DNA of 64,000 nt, taken from the NCBI GenBank assembly GCA_019747905.1, contig JAIEQG010000025.1:1-64000 (forward strand). The letters run 5' to 3'. This DNA comes from Burkholderiales bacterium. Its GTDB lineage: Bacteria > Pseudomonadota > Gammaproteobacteria > Burkholderiales > Ga0077523. A program made the position numbers and the translations under genes. The notes beneath the pieces were generated by a model. It saw only the letters and a program-made list of their open reading frames with translations, was not told where the DNA came from and ran no database searches. Below are positions 9,495-18,145 of this stretch, in pieces; within the stretch, counting starts at the first letter, position 1; each line of letters starts with the position of its first letter.

Positions 9495-10314
9495 CGGAGC
9501 GCACCGCCACGCGGTCCGCGGCACGCACCCAGGCCGCCACGCCCAGGGTCTCGGGGCGCGCACCAGGGTCGATGTTCAAGCCTTCCAGTTCGGCTGCCGT
9601 CAGGTAAGTCGAGAGCGCGTTGCGCAGCGTCTTGCGGCGCTGCGTGAAGGCGCGCGTGACCAGTTCGCCGAGCAGGCGCTCGTCCAGGGCAGGATGGGGC
9701 AGCGGTCCGTGCGGGATCATCCTCACGACGGACGAATCCACCTTGGGCGGCGGCCGGAAAGCGCCCGGTGGCACATCGAACAGCTTTTCCATCGCGAACC
9801 GGTACTGGAGCATCACGGACAGCCGGCCGTAGTCGCTCCCGCCCGGGGCGGCCACCATGCGGTCCACGACTTCCTTTTGCAGCATGAAGTAGGCATCGCG
9901 CACGTGCGCCGCCTGGGCCGCCACGTGAAACAGCAGCGGCGTGGAGATGTTGTAGGGCAGGTTGCCCACCAGCCGCAGGTCGGTGCCGATGCCGCGGAAG
10001 TCGAAGTCGAGTGCATCGCCAGCATGGACGACCAGGCGTTCACGCGGAAAGGTGCTCTCGAGGTGCGCCACGATGTCGCGATCGATCTCGACCACATGGA
10101 GCTGCTCCACGGCCTGGAGCAGCGGTTCCGTGAGGGCGCCGAGGCCTGGCCCGATTTCAACCAGCCGCTCGCCGGATCGCGGAGCTATCGCCGCGACGAT
10201 CCGCCGCACCCAGAACGGATCACCGAGAAAGTGCTGCCCGAAGCGCTTGCGCGGGATGTGGCCGGCGCTGCCCCGGCGCTCGCGCTCAGCGTTCTTCGTT
10301 GCGGTACTCGACAA
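9472..10314 (-). CDS. rsmA: 16S rRNA dimethyladenosine transferase RsmA (KsgA)
   Basis: Dimethylates two adjacent adenosines near the 3' end of 16S rRNA during small-subunit maturation, using SAM. The family N-terminus [15 protein letters not shown] motif [11 protein letters not shown] and catalytic NLPYNIS are all present. The start is uncertain: the frame has no ATG near the conserved N-terminus, so I give TTG 10314, which overlaps the surA 3' end by 29 bases. Other non-ATG starts further upstream are possible. It follows surA, without the pdxA gene that sits between them in E. coli, and its 3' end overlaps gloA. Confidence 0.93.
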   Translation of the reverse strand: MSSTATKNAERERRGSAGHIPRKRFGQHFLGDPFWVRRIVAAIAPRSGERLVEIGPGLGALTEPLLQAVEQLHVVEIDRDIVAHLESTFPRERLVVHAGDALDFDFRGIGTDLRLVGNLPYNISTPLLFHVAAQAAHVRDAYFMLQKEVVDRMVAAPGGSDYGRLSVMLQYRFAMEKLFDVPPGAFRPPPKVDSSVVRMIPHGPLPHPALDERLLGELVTRAFTQRRKTLRNALSTYLTAAELEGLNIDPGARPETLGVAAWVRAADRVAVRSATQPSSG

Positions 10315-11596
10315 AGGCGCGATCGCGCTGCTGGCGCACCCATTCCGTGAACGCTTCGTCCGACTTGCGCGCACGGATCGCCTGCCGGGCAAGCTGGCGC
10401 TGGCGTTCCTTCGTGAGGTCCTCGGTGCGGCGCTCGACCACCTGGATCAGGTGCCAGCCGAAGGGCGATTGCACCGGTTCGCTGATCTCGCCGGGTTTCA
10501 GGGCATCCATGGCCTGCTCGAACTCCGGCACCGTGTCGCCGGGCGAGAGCCATCCCAGGTCGCCGCCGCGCACCGAGGAGGCATCTTCCGATTGCAGGCG
10601 CGCCTGCTCGGCGAAGTCGGCACCCTTCACGATACGCTCGCGGATCTCGGCGAGACGGCGTTTCGCCTCGCTCTCGGCGACCACCTCGTTCAGCCGCACG
10701 AGGATGTGGCGGGCCTTGGTCTGCTGCACCACCACCTGCTGCACGTTGCTGCGCTTCTCCACCAGCTTCAGGATATGGAAGCCGTTCGGACTGCGCAGCA
10801 CGCCGGAGAGGTCACCCACCTTCATCGACGTCACGGTCTGTACGAAGATGTTGGGCAGCCGACCCGGTGCACGCCACCCCAGTTCCCCGCCTTGCAGCGC
10901 ATTGGGCGCATCCGAATAGCTGGCCGAAATCTGCTTGAAGTCGGCACCTGCCTTCAGCTTGGCCAGCGCTTCGTCAGCCCGGGCGCGGCGTGCCTGGATC
11001 TGGTCCGGGCTCGCCGCTTCCGGCACGGTGAACAGGATGTGCAGCAGGTTGTATTCCTCGTTGCGGCCGGCGGCCTGTTGCGTGCGCAGGTAGGTATCGA
11101 TCTCGGCGTCGGACACCACGATCTTGCTGTCCACCTCGCGTTCGCGCAGGCGCGTCACCACGATTTCGTTGCGCACTTCTTCGCGGAACTTCAAGAAGTC
11201 GACACCATCCTCCACCATGTTGTTGCGGAACGCCTCGACCGACATCTTGTTTTCCTGCGCGAGCCGGGCGATCGCGCGTTCGAGCTGCGCATCCTCGATC
11301 CGGACGCCGGTATCGCGGCCGACCTGCTGCAGGACCCGATTGGTCACCATGCGCTCGAGCAGCTGCTTCTCGAGCAGCGCCTGCTGCGGCAGCGGCGTCC
11401 CCTGGCGGATCAGCTGGCGTGTGGCGAGCTTGACCTGCTCGTCGAGCTCGATCTTGGAGATGACTTCGTTGTTGACGATTGCCAGCACGCGGTCGAGCAG
11501 CACCGGGCTGCTCCGGGTGCCTTCGGCCGCGATGCCCGGCGGGAGCGCCACCATGGTCAGCAAGCAGGCGAAGAGGGTGCGGATCGGAAGGCTCAT
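10286..11596 (-). CDS. surA: Periplasmic chaperone and peptidyl-prolyl isomerase SurA
   Basis: Escorts outer-membrane proteins, LptD among them, through the periplasm to the BAM complex. The 436-residue precursor has a signal peptide (residues 1-24, ending GIAAEG). A SurA N-terminal chaperone domain follows, then two parvulin domains at about 178-282 and 290-390 (HILFTV and ARHILVRL begin them). Length and domain order match the family. It starts 27 bases after the lptD stop codon and overlaps rsmA, so lptD-surA-rsmA is probably one operon, placing the chaperone with its main client. Confidence 0.97.
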   Translation of the reverse strand: MSLPIRTLFACLLTMVALPPGIAAEGTRSSPVLLDRVLAIVNNEVISKIELDEQVKLATRQLIRQGTPLPQQALLEKQLLERMVTNRVLQQVGRDTGVRIEDAQLERAIARLAQENKMSVEAFRNNMVEDGVDFLKFREEVRNEIVVTRLREREVDSKIVVSDAEIDTYLRTQQAAGRNEEYNLLHILFTVPEAASPDQIQARRARADEALAKLKAGADFKQISASYSDAPNALQGGELGWRAPGRLPNIFVQTVTSMKVGDLSGVLRSPNGFHILKLVEKRSNVQQVVVQQTKARHILVRLNEVVAESEAKRRLAEIRERIVKGADFAEQARLQSEDASSVRGGDLGWLSPGDTVPEFEQAMDALKPGEISEPVQSPFGWHLIQVVERRTEDLTKERQRQLARQAIRARKSDEAFTEWVRQQRDRAFVEYRNEER

Positions 11597-11623
11597 GGCA
11601 GGGACTTGGCGCCGGACCGGCGG

Positions 11624-13852
11624 TTACTGCGACGGGTAGTAGTCGGATTGGAGCTGGCTCTGCGGCAAAGCGTTCAATCGCTGATAGCCGCCGATGTTCT
11701 GGCGCAGGATCTCCAGCGGGTTGGAGCCGAGCTTCGACAGGCCGCTGAACTCGATCTGGAAGAAGAGCTGGCGGACGTTGTCCTGGGTGAAGGTCACGAA
11801 CTGCTGCGCGACGAACCGCACGGCCCAGCAGCCGGCATTGTACTCGACGCCCATGATGGTCGCGACGGCACGGCCGTCCCGCAGCGAATACGCATAGCGC
11901 GCCACACCGCTCCACTGGTCGGTGATCGGCCATTGCGCGGAGAAGTCGGTCTGCTCGAAGCTGTCGCGGTTGAAACGGTAGCCGACGTTGACGACGCTGC
12001 CGGGCTCGGGGTTGTAGCGCAGGGCGAGGGTGCTGCGATCCTGGCGATTCGAACTGGCGTCGTAGTTGATGGCGAAATCCGTGTACCAATCCTTCGAGAT
12101 CCGGCCGCTCAGCGCCGCCAGCAGGTCTGAGCGGTTCTGCGTGCGCGCGACGACGTTGGGCAGCGTCACCTGCTGGTCCTTGAAGAAGAAGCGCTGACCC
12201 AGCGTCATCCGCAACCGTTCCTGCCCGTCGTCGGGGCTGATGAGGCGGCTCGACACGGCCGCGGTGAGCTGGTTCGCGTCGTTGATGCGGTCACCACCGA
12301 CGAACTGGTTCTCGGTGAAGATCTGGGCGAGGTTGAAGTCGGCCACCGCGGTGTCGAACACCGGCAGCTGGCTCTGGTCGCGAAACGGGATGTAGACGTA
12401 GTACAGGCGCGGTTCCAGGGTCTGGAGGAACGCCTTGCCGAACAGGTTGGCGTTGCGTTCGAACGTGACGGTGCTGTCCACGCTGAAGATGGGCAGGACA
12501 CGCGTGGCGGTATCGAGCCCGGTGGTGCCGTCCAGCGAGTAGCCGGTGTAGTGCAGTCCGACCTTCGGCACGATGTTGACGAACGATTTCTGCAGCGGAA
12601 AGGTGACGCTCGGATAGAGGATCGTCCGTTGCCCGTTGACCAGCGTCGGGTGGGCGAAGGACACGTACTCGGACTGGAAGCCGAGATCGAAGCCGTTCAG
12701 GTTGGTCCGCTGCGCGCCCAGGTTGAGCTGCGGCAGGCGTGCGTAGGGCGGCGTGATGGGCGCATTCGGATCCTGCAAGGTCTGGAAACTCTGGGCACGG
12801 CCCGACAACGTCCACCAGCCGGCCGAATAGGTGAGGCCGCCTTCGCGCGGCAGGGTGCGCAGCGAAGTCACCGCGATACGGTTGGACAGATCGACGAAGT
12901 ACTGGTCGTCCGATACCTTCTGCAGGTTGAGGTTGCCGGTGAGTGCTGGCGAGAACCGGTGCACGTGCCGGAAGGCGAGCGCGTAGCGCGTGTCGCCGTT
13001 GCGCTCGCGATCGCTCTCGAGGTACTCCGCGTTCAGCATGCCGTTGTAGGTATGGCCCAGGTAGCGGACCTCGTTGTTGAGCAGCACCCCGCGCTTGGCG
13101 AGCACCCGCGGGGCGATGGTCCAGTCGTAGTTCGGCGCCAGGTTGAAATAGAACGGCAGCGTGAACTCGAAGCCGCTCTTCCCCGTGGTGCCGTAGGTGG
13201 GGCTCAGGAAGCCGGACTTGCGCGCGTTCGACAGCGGGAAATCGACGTAGGGCAGGTACAGGATCGGCCATTTCTTGAACACCACGGTGGCGTTGCGGGC
13301 CACGCCCTTGTCCTTCTCGCGATCGAGCTTCAGCTTGCCGACGCGCAGGTACCAGTCCTTCTCCGGCACTTCGCAGGTGCTGTACGTGCCCTTCTCGGCC
13401 CGGTACTGGGTGCGGCTGTCGAGATACAGCTTGTCGGCCTTGCCGCGCGCCTTGAAGGCCCGGAAGTAGTATTCGGGCGATTCGGCATAGCCCTGTTCGG
13501 TCTTCATGTCGAAGAAGAGCTTGTCGGTCTCGACCACGTCGCCACGTCGATCGAGCCGGACGTTGCCGGTGGCGGTGAGTTGCTCGTCCGGGATCGAGTA
13601 GTGCAGGTGATCGGCGAAGATCGTGCGCCCGCGCTGGCGGAGCTTGACCCCGCCATCCGCGTCGAAACTCTGGTTCTGGGTCCCGGAGACGGAGTCGGCC
13701 TCGATGAACATCGGCGTCTCCTCGCCGTCCTCGTCGCCGGGGCCGGTCATGAGCTCGGCCTGAGGCTTGAGCCGGAGCCCCAGCTCCTGGGCGTGACCGA
13801 CGAGCGGCGCGAGGACGATGACGGCGGCGACCCAGCGCGGGGTTCGGGACAT
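11624..13852 (-). CDS. lptD: LPS-assembly outer membrane protein LptD
   Basis: Beta-barrel that inserts lipopolysaccharide into the outer leaflet together with LptE. The 742 residues comprise a signal peptide (1-21), a periplasmic OstA jellyroll domain (about 45-180, with the PEYYFRAFKARGKADKLYLDS segment typical of the family) and a C-terminal barrel. Only two mature cysteines are obvious, in STCEVP and AGCWAVRF, enough for one inter-domain disulphide rather than the two of E. coli. First gene of lptD-surA-rsmA and divergent from amgK, as in Pseudomonas. Confidence 0.97.
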   Translation of the reverse strand: MSRTPRWVAAVIVLAPLVGHAQELGLRLKPQAELMTGPGDEDGEETPMFIEADSVSGTQNQSFDADGGVKLRQRGRTIFADHLHYSIPDEQLTATGNVRLDRRGDVVETDKLFFDMKTEQGYAESPEYYFRAFKARGKADKLYLDSRTQYRAEKGTYSTCEVPEKDWYLRVGKLKLDREKDKGVARNATVVFKKWPILYLPYVDFPLSNARKSGFLSPTYGTTGKSGFEFTLPFYFNLAPNYDWTIAPRVLAKRGVLLNNEVRYLGHTYNGMLNAEYLESDRERNGDTRYALAFRHVHRFSPALTGNLNLQKVSDDQYFVDLSNRIAVTSLRTLPREGGLTYSAGWWTLSGRAQSFQTLQDPNAPITPPYARLPQLNLGAQRTNLNGFDLGFQSEYVSFAHPTLVNGQRTILYPSVTFPLQKSFVNIVPKVGLHYTGYSLDGTTGLDTATRVLPIFSVDSTVTFERNANLFGKAFLQTLEPRLYYVYIPFRDQSQLPVFDTAVADFNLAQIFTENQFVGGDRINDANQLTAAVSSRLISPDDGQERLRMTLGQRFFFKDQQVTLPNVVARTQNRSDLLAALSGRISKDWYTDFAINYDASSNRQDRSTLALRYNPEPGSVVNVGYRFNRDSFEQTDFSAQWPITDQWSGVARYAYSLRDGRAVATIMGVEYNAGCWAVRFVAQQFVTFTQDNVRQLFFQIEFSGLSKLGSNPLEILRQNIGGYQRLNALPQSQLQSDYYPSQ

Positions 13853-13872
13853 CGGGCTTGTCGCGGGGTGCT

Positions 13873-13881
13873 TGTTAGAAT
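13873..13881 (+). promoter_or_regulatory. Extended -10 promoter for amgK-murU
   Basis: TGTTAGAAT fits the extended -10 pattern TGnTANAAT and lies in the 64-base divergent spacer between lptD and amgK. Predicted transcription start is near 13888, about 30 bases before the amgK coding region. No good -35 hexamer is visible, which extended -10 promoters tolerate. Confidence 0.5.
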
Positions 13882-13916
13882 TGGGGCAAGTATATGGCGA
13901 GAATGGATGAAACCCC

Positions 13917-14915
13917 TTGGATCGAGCAGATGAGATGCGTAGCTGGCTGGCCGGTGCACTGCCCGGGCGCCGTTGCGAACTGACTCCGGCCTCCGCCGAC
14001 GCGAGCTTCCGGCGCTACTTCCGGGCCACCGAAGGCACGCAGACGTGGATCGTGATGGACGCCCCGCCCGAGCATGAGAACTGCCGCCCGTTCGTGCACG
14101 TGGCCGGGCTGCTCGAGGCGGCCGGTCTCAACGCCCCGCGGGTGCTGGCGCAGGACCTCGATCGCGGCTTCCTGCTGCTCACCGATCTGGGCAACACCAC
14201 CTACCTCGCCGCCCTCGAGAAGGACCGGAGCCTGGCACCGGACCTCTTCGCCGATGCGACCGCCGCGCTGATCCGCTGGCAGCTCGCGTCGCGTGACGGC
14301 GTCCTGCCGCCCTACGATGAAGCGCTGCTGCGCCGCGAGCTGAATCTGTTTCCCGACTGGTACGTCGCCCGTCACCTCGGCGTGGAACTCGACGCAGAGC
14401 AACGCACCGCGCTGGAACGCACGTTCGCCGCGATCGTCGCGAACAATCTCGCCCAGCCGCGCGTCTACGTGCACCGCGACTACATGCCGCGCAACCTGAT
14501 GGTGGCCGAGCCGAACCCGGGCATTCTCGATTTCCAGGACGCGGTACACGGACCGATCACCTACGATCTCGCCTCGCTGTACCGCGACGCGTTCATCAGC
14601 TGGGACGAGCGCGAGGTGCTCGACGGCACCATCCGCTACTGGGAGCAGGCGCGGGACGCGGGATTGCCGGTGGACCGGGACTTCGGGGCCTTCTATCGCG
14701 ACGTGGAATGGATGGGCCTGCAGCGCCACCTGAAGGTGCTCGGCATCTTCGCGCGCCTCAACTATCGCGACGGCAAGCGCGGCTACCTCGAGGACACGCC
14801 ACGCTTCATCGGCTATGTGCGCGCCACGGCTGGCCGCTATGGGGAGCTGCGTCCGCTGCTCGCGCTACTGGACGAACTCGGGCAACGCAGTCCACAGGTC
14901 GGCTACACGTTCTGA
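13917..14915 (+). CDS. amgK: N-acetylmuramate/N-acetylglucosamine 1-kinase
   Basis: A 332-residue aminoglycoside-phosphotransferase-fold kinase. In Pseudomonas and relatives AmgK phosphorylates the anomeric position of MurNAc or GlcNAc in a cell-wall recycling route that bypasses de novo UDP-MurNAc synthesis. Catalytic loop HRDYMPRNLM and metal-binding LDFQDA are intact; the N-terminal ASADASFRRYFR is typical. The start is either TTG 13917 or ATG 13935; I chose the former because DRADEMRSWL looks like part of the first helix. It overlaps murU by one base and is divergent from lptD. Confidence 0.9.
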   Translation: MDRADEMRSWLAGALPGRRCELTPASADASFRRYFRATEGTQTWIVMDAPPEHENCRPFVHVAGLLEAAGLNAPRVLAQDLDRGFLLLTDLGNTTYLAALEKDRSLAPDLFADATAALIRWQLASRDGVLPPYDEALLRRELNLFPDWYVARHLGVELDAEQRTALERTFAAIVANNLAQPRVYVHRDYMPRNLMVAEPNPGILDFQDAVHGPITYDLASLYRDAFISWDEREVLDGTIRYWEQARDAGLPVDRDFGAFYRDVEWMGLQRHLKVLGIFARLNYRDGKRGYLEDTPRFIGYVRATAGRYGELRPLLALLDELGQRSPQVGYTF

Positions 14916-15604
14916 TGAAGGCCATGATCCTCGCCGCCGGCCGCGGCGAGCGCATGCGGCCCCTCACGGATACCGTTCCGAAGCCGCTGCTCGAAGCGGG
15001 CGGCAAGCCGCTCATCGTGTGGCATGTCGAGCGACTCGCGCGGGCGGGTATCCGCGAGCTCGTCATCAATCACGCGCACCTCGGCGCACAGATCGAGCGA
15101 GCCCTCGGAACGGGCGGTGCCTACGGCGTTTCCATTCGCTATTCACCCGAGGCCGAGGCGCTCGAGACCGCCGGCGGCATCGCGCAGGCGCTGCCGCTGC
15201 TGGGTTCCGACCCGTTTCTGGTCGTGAACGGCGACATCCATACCGATGTGGACTTCGGGCCACTCGCTGAGGTGCTCCTGAACGGTGCTCCGCCGCCGCT
15301 CGCGCACCTGGTGCTGGTGGACAATCCGGTGCACAACCCGGATGGCGACTTCGCCCTCGACGGTCCGTTCGCCATCGACAGCGGCATGCCCCGGTACACG
15401 TTCAGCGGTGTGGGCGTTTATCGGCCCGAACTGTTCGCCGGGATCGTCCGGGGCACGAAAGCCAGGCTGGCACCGCTGCTGGTCGCCGCCATGCGCGAGC
15501 GCCGCGTGACCGCCGAGCGCCATCGCGGCTACTGGCTCGACGTGGGGACGCCCGCGCGTCTTGCGGAGCTCGACCGGCATCTGCGCGCGCCCCCGACCGT
15601 ATAA
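14915..15604 (+). CDS. murU: N-acetylmuramate-1-phosphate uridylyltransferase
   Basis: A 229-residue sugar-nucleotidyltransferase that turns MurNAc-1-phosphate from AmgK into UDP-MurNAc. The signature MILAAGRGERMRPLTD and KPLLEAGGKPLI at the N-terminus are classic for the family, and metal-binding aspartates appear in VVNGDIHTD and YWLDVGTP. The ATG overlaps the amgK stop codon (TGATG), indicating translational coupling. The AmgK-MurU pair is the reason some Gram-negatives tolerate fosfomycin, which blocks the de novo route. The last codons overlap the -10 element of pepP. Confidence 0.93.
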   Translation: MKAMILAAGRGERMRPLTDTVPKPLLEAGGKPLIVWHVERLARAGIRELVINHAHLGAQIERALGTGGAYGVSIRYSPEAEALETAGGIAQALPLLGSDPFLVVNGDIHTDVDFGPLAEVLLNGAPPPLAHLVLVDNPVHNPDGDFALDGPFAIDSGMPRYTFSGVGVYRPELFAGIVRGTKARLAPLLVAAMRERRVTAERHRGYWLDVGTPARLAELDRHLRAPPTV

Positions 15605-15605
15605 T
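15600..15605 (+). promoter_or_regulatory. Consensus -10 element that would give a leaderless pepP mRNA
   Basis: A perfect TATAAT overlaps the murU stop codon. It ends seven bases before the A of the pepP ATG at 15613, so transcription starting at the usual distance would begin at or within a base of that A. No good -35 hexamer was found. No ribosome binding site fits between the hexamer and the ATG. Confidence 0.5.
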
Positions 15606-15612
15606 CGACAGC

Positions 15613-16944
15613 ATGAATGCCCCCGCCACAGCCTTGCTCTCTCACGCACCGTTCGTCGACCGGCGTCACCGCCTCGCCGCTGCCATGGGGCAGGGCGTGG
15701 CGATCATCGCCACCGCACCGGAGCGCACCCGCAATCGCGACGTGCATCATCCGTTCCGCTTCGACAGCTATTTCTACTACCTGACCGGGTTCACCGAACC
15801 GGAAGCGGTGCTGGTGGTGGTCGCAGGCGCGACGCCGAAGAGCATCCTGTTCTGTCGCGAGAAGGATCTCGACCGCGAGATCTGGGATGGCTATCGCCAC
15901 GGCCCGGAGAAGGCGCGCGCGACGTTCGGCTTCGACGAGGCGCATCCGATCGCGAAGCTCGACGAGCTGATGCCCAAGCTGCTCGCCGACCAGCCTTCGC
16001 TCTTCGCCGACGTCGGCGCTGACGGCGCCTGGGACACGCGGCTCATCGAGTGGCTCAATGCGGTGCGGGCGCAGGTGCGCACCGGCGTCAGTGCGCCGGG
16101 TGAGATCCGCGACGTGCGCCGCATCCTCGACGACATGCGTCTCACCAAGGACGCACACGAACTGGATGCCATGCGGCGGGCCGCCGCGATATCGACCGCG
16201 GCCCACGCGCGCGCGATGCGCGCCACGCGCCCCGATCTCTACGAGTACCAGATCGAAGCCGAATTGCTGCACGAGTTCCGCTCGCGCGGCGCGCAATCGC
16301 CGGCCTATCCGAGCATCGTCGCCGGTGGTGCCAACGCATGCGTGTTGCACTACGTGGAGAACAGCGCACGCCTGCGCGATGGCGATCTGCTGCTGATCGA
16401 CGCGGGCTGCGAAGTGGATGGCTACGCGTCCGACATCACCCGCACATGGCCGGTCAACGGCCGCTTCACCGGCCCCCAGCGCGACGTCTACCAGTTGGTG
16501 CTCGCGGCCCAGGCCGCCGCTATCGCAGCGGTGAAGCCCGGCCAGCACTGGGAGCAACCGCACGAAGCGGCGCTCGGCGTGCTGGTGCGCGGCTTCATCG
16601 ATCTGAAGCTGTGCCAGGGCACCCCGGAGGCGGTGATCGAATCGAACGACTACCGCCGCTTCTACATGCATCGCACCGGTCACTGGCTTGGCCTCGACGT
16701 GCACGATGCCGGCGACTACAAGCGCGACGGTCGCTGGCGCGATCTGGCACCGGGCATGACGCTGACGGTGGAGCCGGGCTGCTACATCCGCCCGGGCGAC
16801 GGCGTACCGGAAGCCCTGTGGAACATCGGCGTGCGCATCGAGGACGACGTGCTGGTGACGGCGGGCGGGTGCGAAGTGCTGACGGCGGCCGCGCCGAAGT
16901 CCGTCGCCGACGTGGAAGCGCTGGTCGGCACCACCCCGCACTGA
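15613..16944 (+). CDS. pepP: Xaa-Pro aminopeptidase (aminopeptidase P)
   Basis: Removes N-terminal residues that precede proline; cytoplasmic di-manganese enzyme of the pita-bread fold. The 443 residues match E. coli PepP. The metal ligands can be placed: two aspartates in LIDAGCEVDGYASDITRTWP, the histidine of HRTGHWLGLDVHD, and glutamates in TVEPGCY and VRIEDDVLV. The N-terminal creatinase-like domain covers about residues 1-170. It lies 8 bases after murU and 23 bases before the ubiH-like gene. A pepP-ubiH pairing is conserved in proteobacteria. Confidence 0.97.
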   Translation: MNAPATALLSHAPFVDRRHRLAAAMGQGVAIIATAPERTRNRDVHHPFRFDSYFYYLTGFTEPEAVLVVVAGATPKSILFCREKDLDREIWDGYRHGPEKARATFGFDEAHPIAKLDELMPKLLADQPSLFADVGADGAWDTRLIEWLNAVRAQVRTGVSAPGEIRDVRRILDDMRLTKDAHELDAMRRAAAISTAAHARAMRATRPDLYEYQIEAELLHEFRSRGAQSPAYPSIVAGGANACVLHYVENSARLRDGDLLLIDAGCEVDGYASDITRTWPVNGRFTGPQRDVYQLVLAAQAAAIAAVKPGQHWEQPHEAALGVLVRGFIDLKLCQGTPEAVIESNDYRRFYMHRTGHWLGLDVHDAGDYKRDGRWRDLAPGMTLTVEPGCYIRPGDGVPEALWNIGVRIEDDVLVTAGGCEVLTAAAPKSVADVEALVGTTPH

Positions 16945-16967
16945 GGCCAGGTACCCGCGGACGGACC

Positions 16968-18071
16968 ATGTTCGACGCGATCATCGTCGGTGGCGGCCCG
17001 GTCGGACAGTTTCTCGCGCTCGCTGCGGCGCGCGCCGGGCGACACATCCTGTTGCTCGAAGCGAAACCGGCCGGCGCCGGGTTCAACGACGATCGCACGC
17101 TGGCACTGTCCTGGGGTAGCTGGCTCATGTTGCAGCGGGTGGGGGTGACGGAGCAGCTGGAGCCCGCGGCGACACCGATCCTCCGCATTCACGTGTCGCA
17201 GCGTGGCGGCTTCGGTCGCAGCGAACTGACCGCGAACGACGCCGGCGTGTCCGCACTGGGCTACGTGATCGGCTACGGCGACGTGCAGCGCGCTTTGGCG
17301 CAACGCGTGACAGCGTCCGACGTCCGGTACCAAACGACCGTGGACGGCATCGACCAGGCGGATGATGGAGTGGTCGTGCGCGCAGCCGGCGAGAACATCG
17401 CCGCGCGCTGCGCCATCGTTGCGGAAGGCGGCGGCCCGCTGGTCGCAACGCTCGGATTCTCGCAGCGCGAGAAGGACTACGGCGTACACGCCCTGGTCGC
17501 TCGCGTACGCACCGACCGCTCGCACGACGGCGTCGCGTACGAACGCTTTGCCGCCGTCGGACCGCTAGCGCTGCTGCCCCGCAGCGACAGTTTTGCTCTC
17601 GTCTGGACGCTGGCTCCCGACGATGCGCAGGCCGTGCTCGGCCTCGACGATCGGGCATTCCTCGAGCGGTTGCAGCGCGCATTCGGTTGGCGCGCAGGGC
17701 GCTTCATCGCGGTCGCCGAGCGCGGCGCCTTTCCCCTCGTGCTGCGGCAAGCGGAACCCCGGGTTCGCGACCGCATCGCCCTCGTGGGCAACGCCGCGCA
17801 GACGCTGCATCCGGTGGCGGGGCAGGGACTCAACCTCGGCCTGCGCGACGCCTGGCTGGCGGCCGCGCACCTGCCGAAGCTCGACGAACTCGACCGCGCA
17901 CGACGCCTCGATCGCGCGGCGACCGTTCACTTCACCGATGCGCTAGCGGGGATCTTCGCCAACCACTGGCCCGGTCTTTCCTGGGCCCGCGGCATCGGAC
18001 TTGCGGCGCTCGACCTGTCGCCCGCGGCACGTCGCACCTTCGCGCGCACGTTGACTCTCGGGCGCTTGTAA
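16968..18071 (+). CDS. ubiH: UbiH/UbiF-family FAD-dependent ubiquinone hydroxylase
   Basis: A 367-residue flavoprotein monooxygenase that hydroxylates the ring of a ubiquinone precursor. FAD motifs are GGGPVGQFLALAAARAG at the N-terminus (dinucleotide-binding), EGGG at the middle DG-type position, and ALVGNAAQTLHPVAGQGLN, the second FAD motif characteristic of UbiH/UbiF/VisC. Position after pepP supports UbiH, which hydroxylates C6 in E. coli; regiospecificity cannot be read from sequence because betaproteobacterial members may act at more than one position. The start at ATG 16968 gives the normal N-terminus. Confidence 0.9.
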   Translation: MFDAIIVGGGPVGQFLALAAARAGRHILLLEAKPAGAGFNDDRTLALSWGSWLMLQRVGVTEQLEPAATPILRIHVSQRGGFGRSELTANDAGVSALGYVIGYGDVQRALAQRVTASDVRYQTTVDGIDQADDGVVVRAAGENIAARCAIVAEGGGPLVATLGFSQREKDYGVHALVARVRTDRSHDGVAYERFAAVGPLALLPRSDSFALVWTLAPDDAQAVLGLDDRAFLERLQRAFGWRAGRFIAVAERGAFPLVLRQAEPRVRDRIALVGNAAQTLHPVAGQGLNLGLRDAWLAAAHLPKLDELDRARRLDRAATVHFTDALAGIFANHWPGLSWARGIGLAALDLSPAARRTFARTLTLGRL

Positions 18072-18099
18072 GAGCGGGCGCGGTCGCGCCGTTTCTGAT

Positions 18100-18105
18100 T
18101 ACAAT
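18100..18105 (+). promoter_or_regulatory. Likely -10 element for dusB-fis
   Basis: TACAAT in the context TGATTACAATACG lies 40 bases before the dusB start codon, in the 74-base spacer after ubiH. It fits the sigma-70 -10 hexamer (5 of 6). The stretch around it is markedly less GC-rich than its surroundings. A -35 hexamer is not evident. Confidence 0.5.
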
Positions 18106-18145
18106 ACGCGCCCTTTCCCTTCCGCCCGAACTTGCCGCCGCGCTC

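Noticed and set aside
9962-12130. 722-codon open frame on the plus strand opposite rsmA, surA and lptD
   Set aside because: Shadow frame of genes with strong motifs on the other strand.
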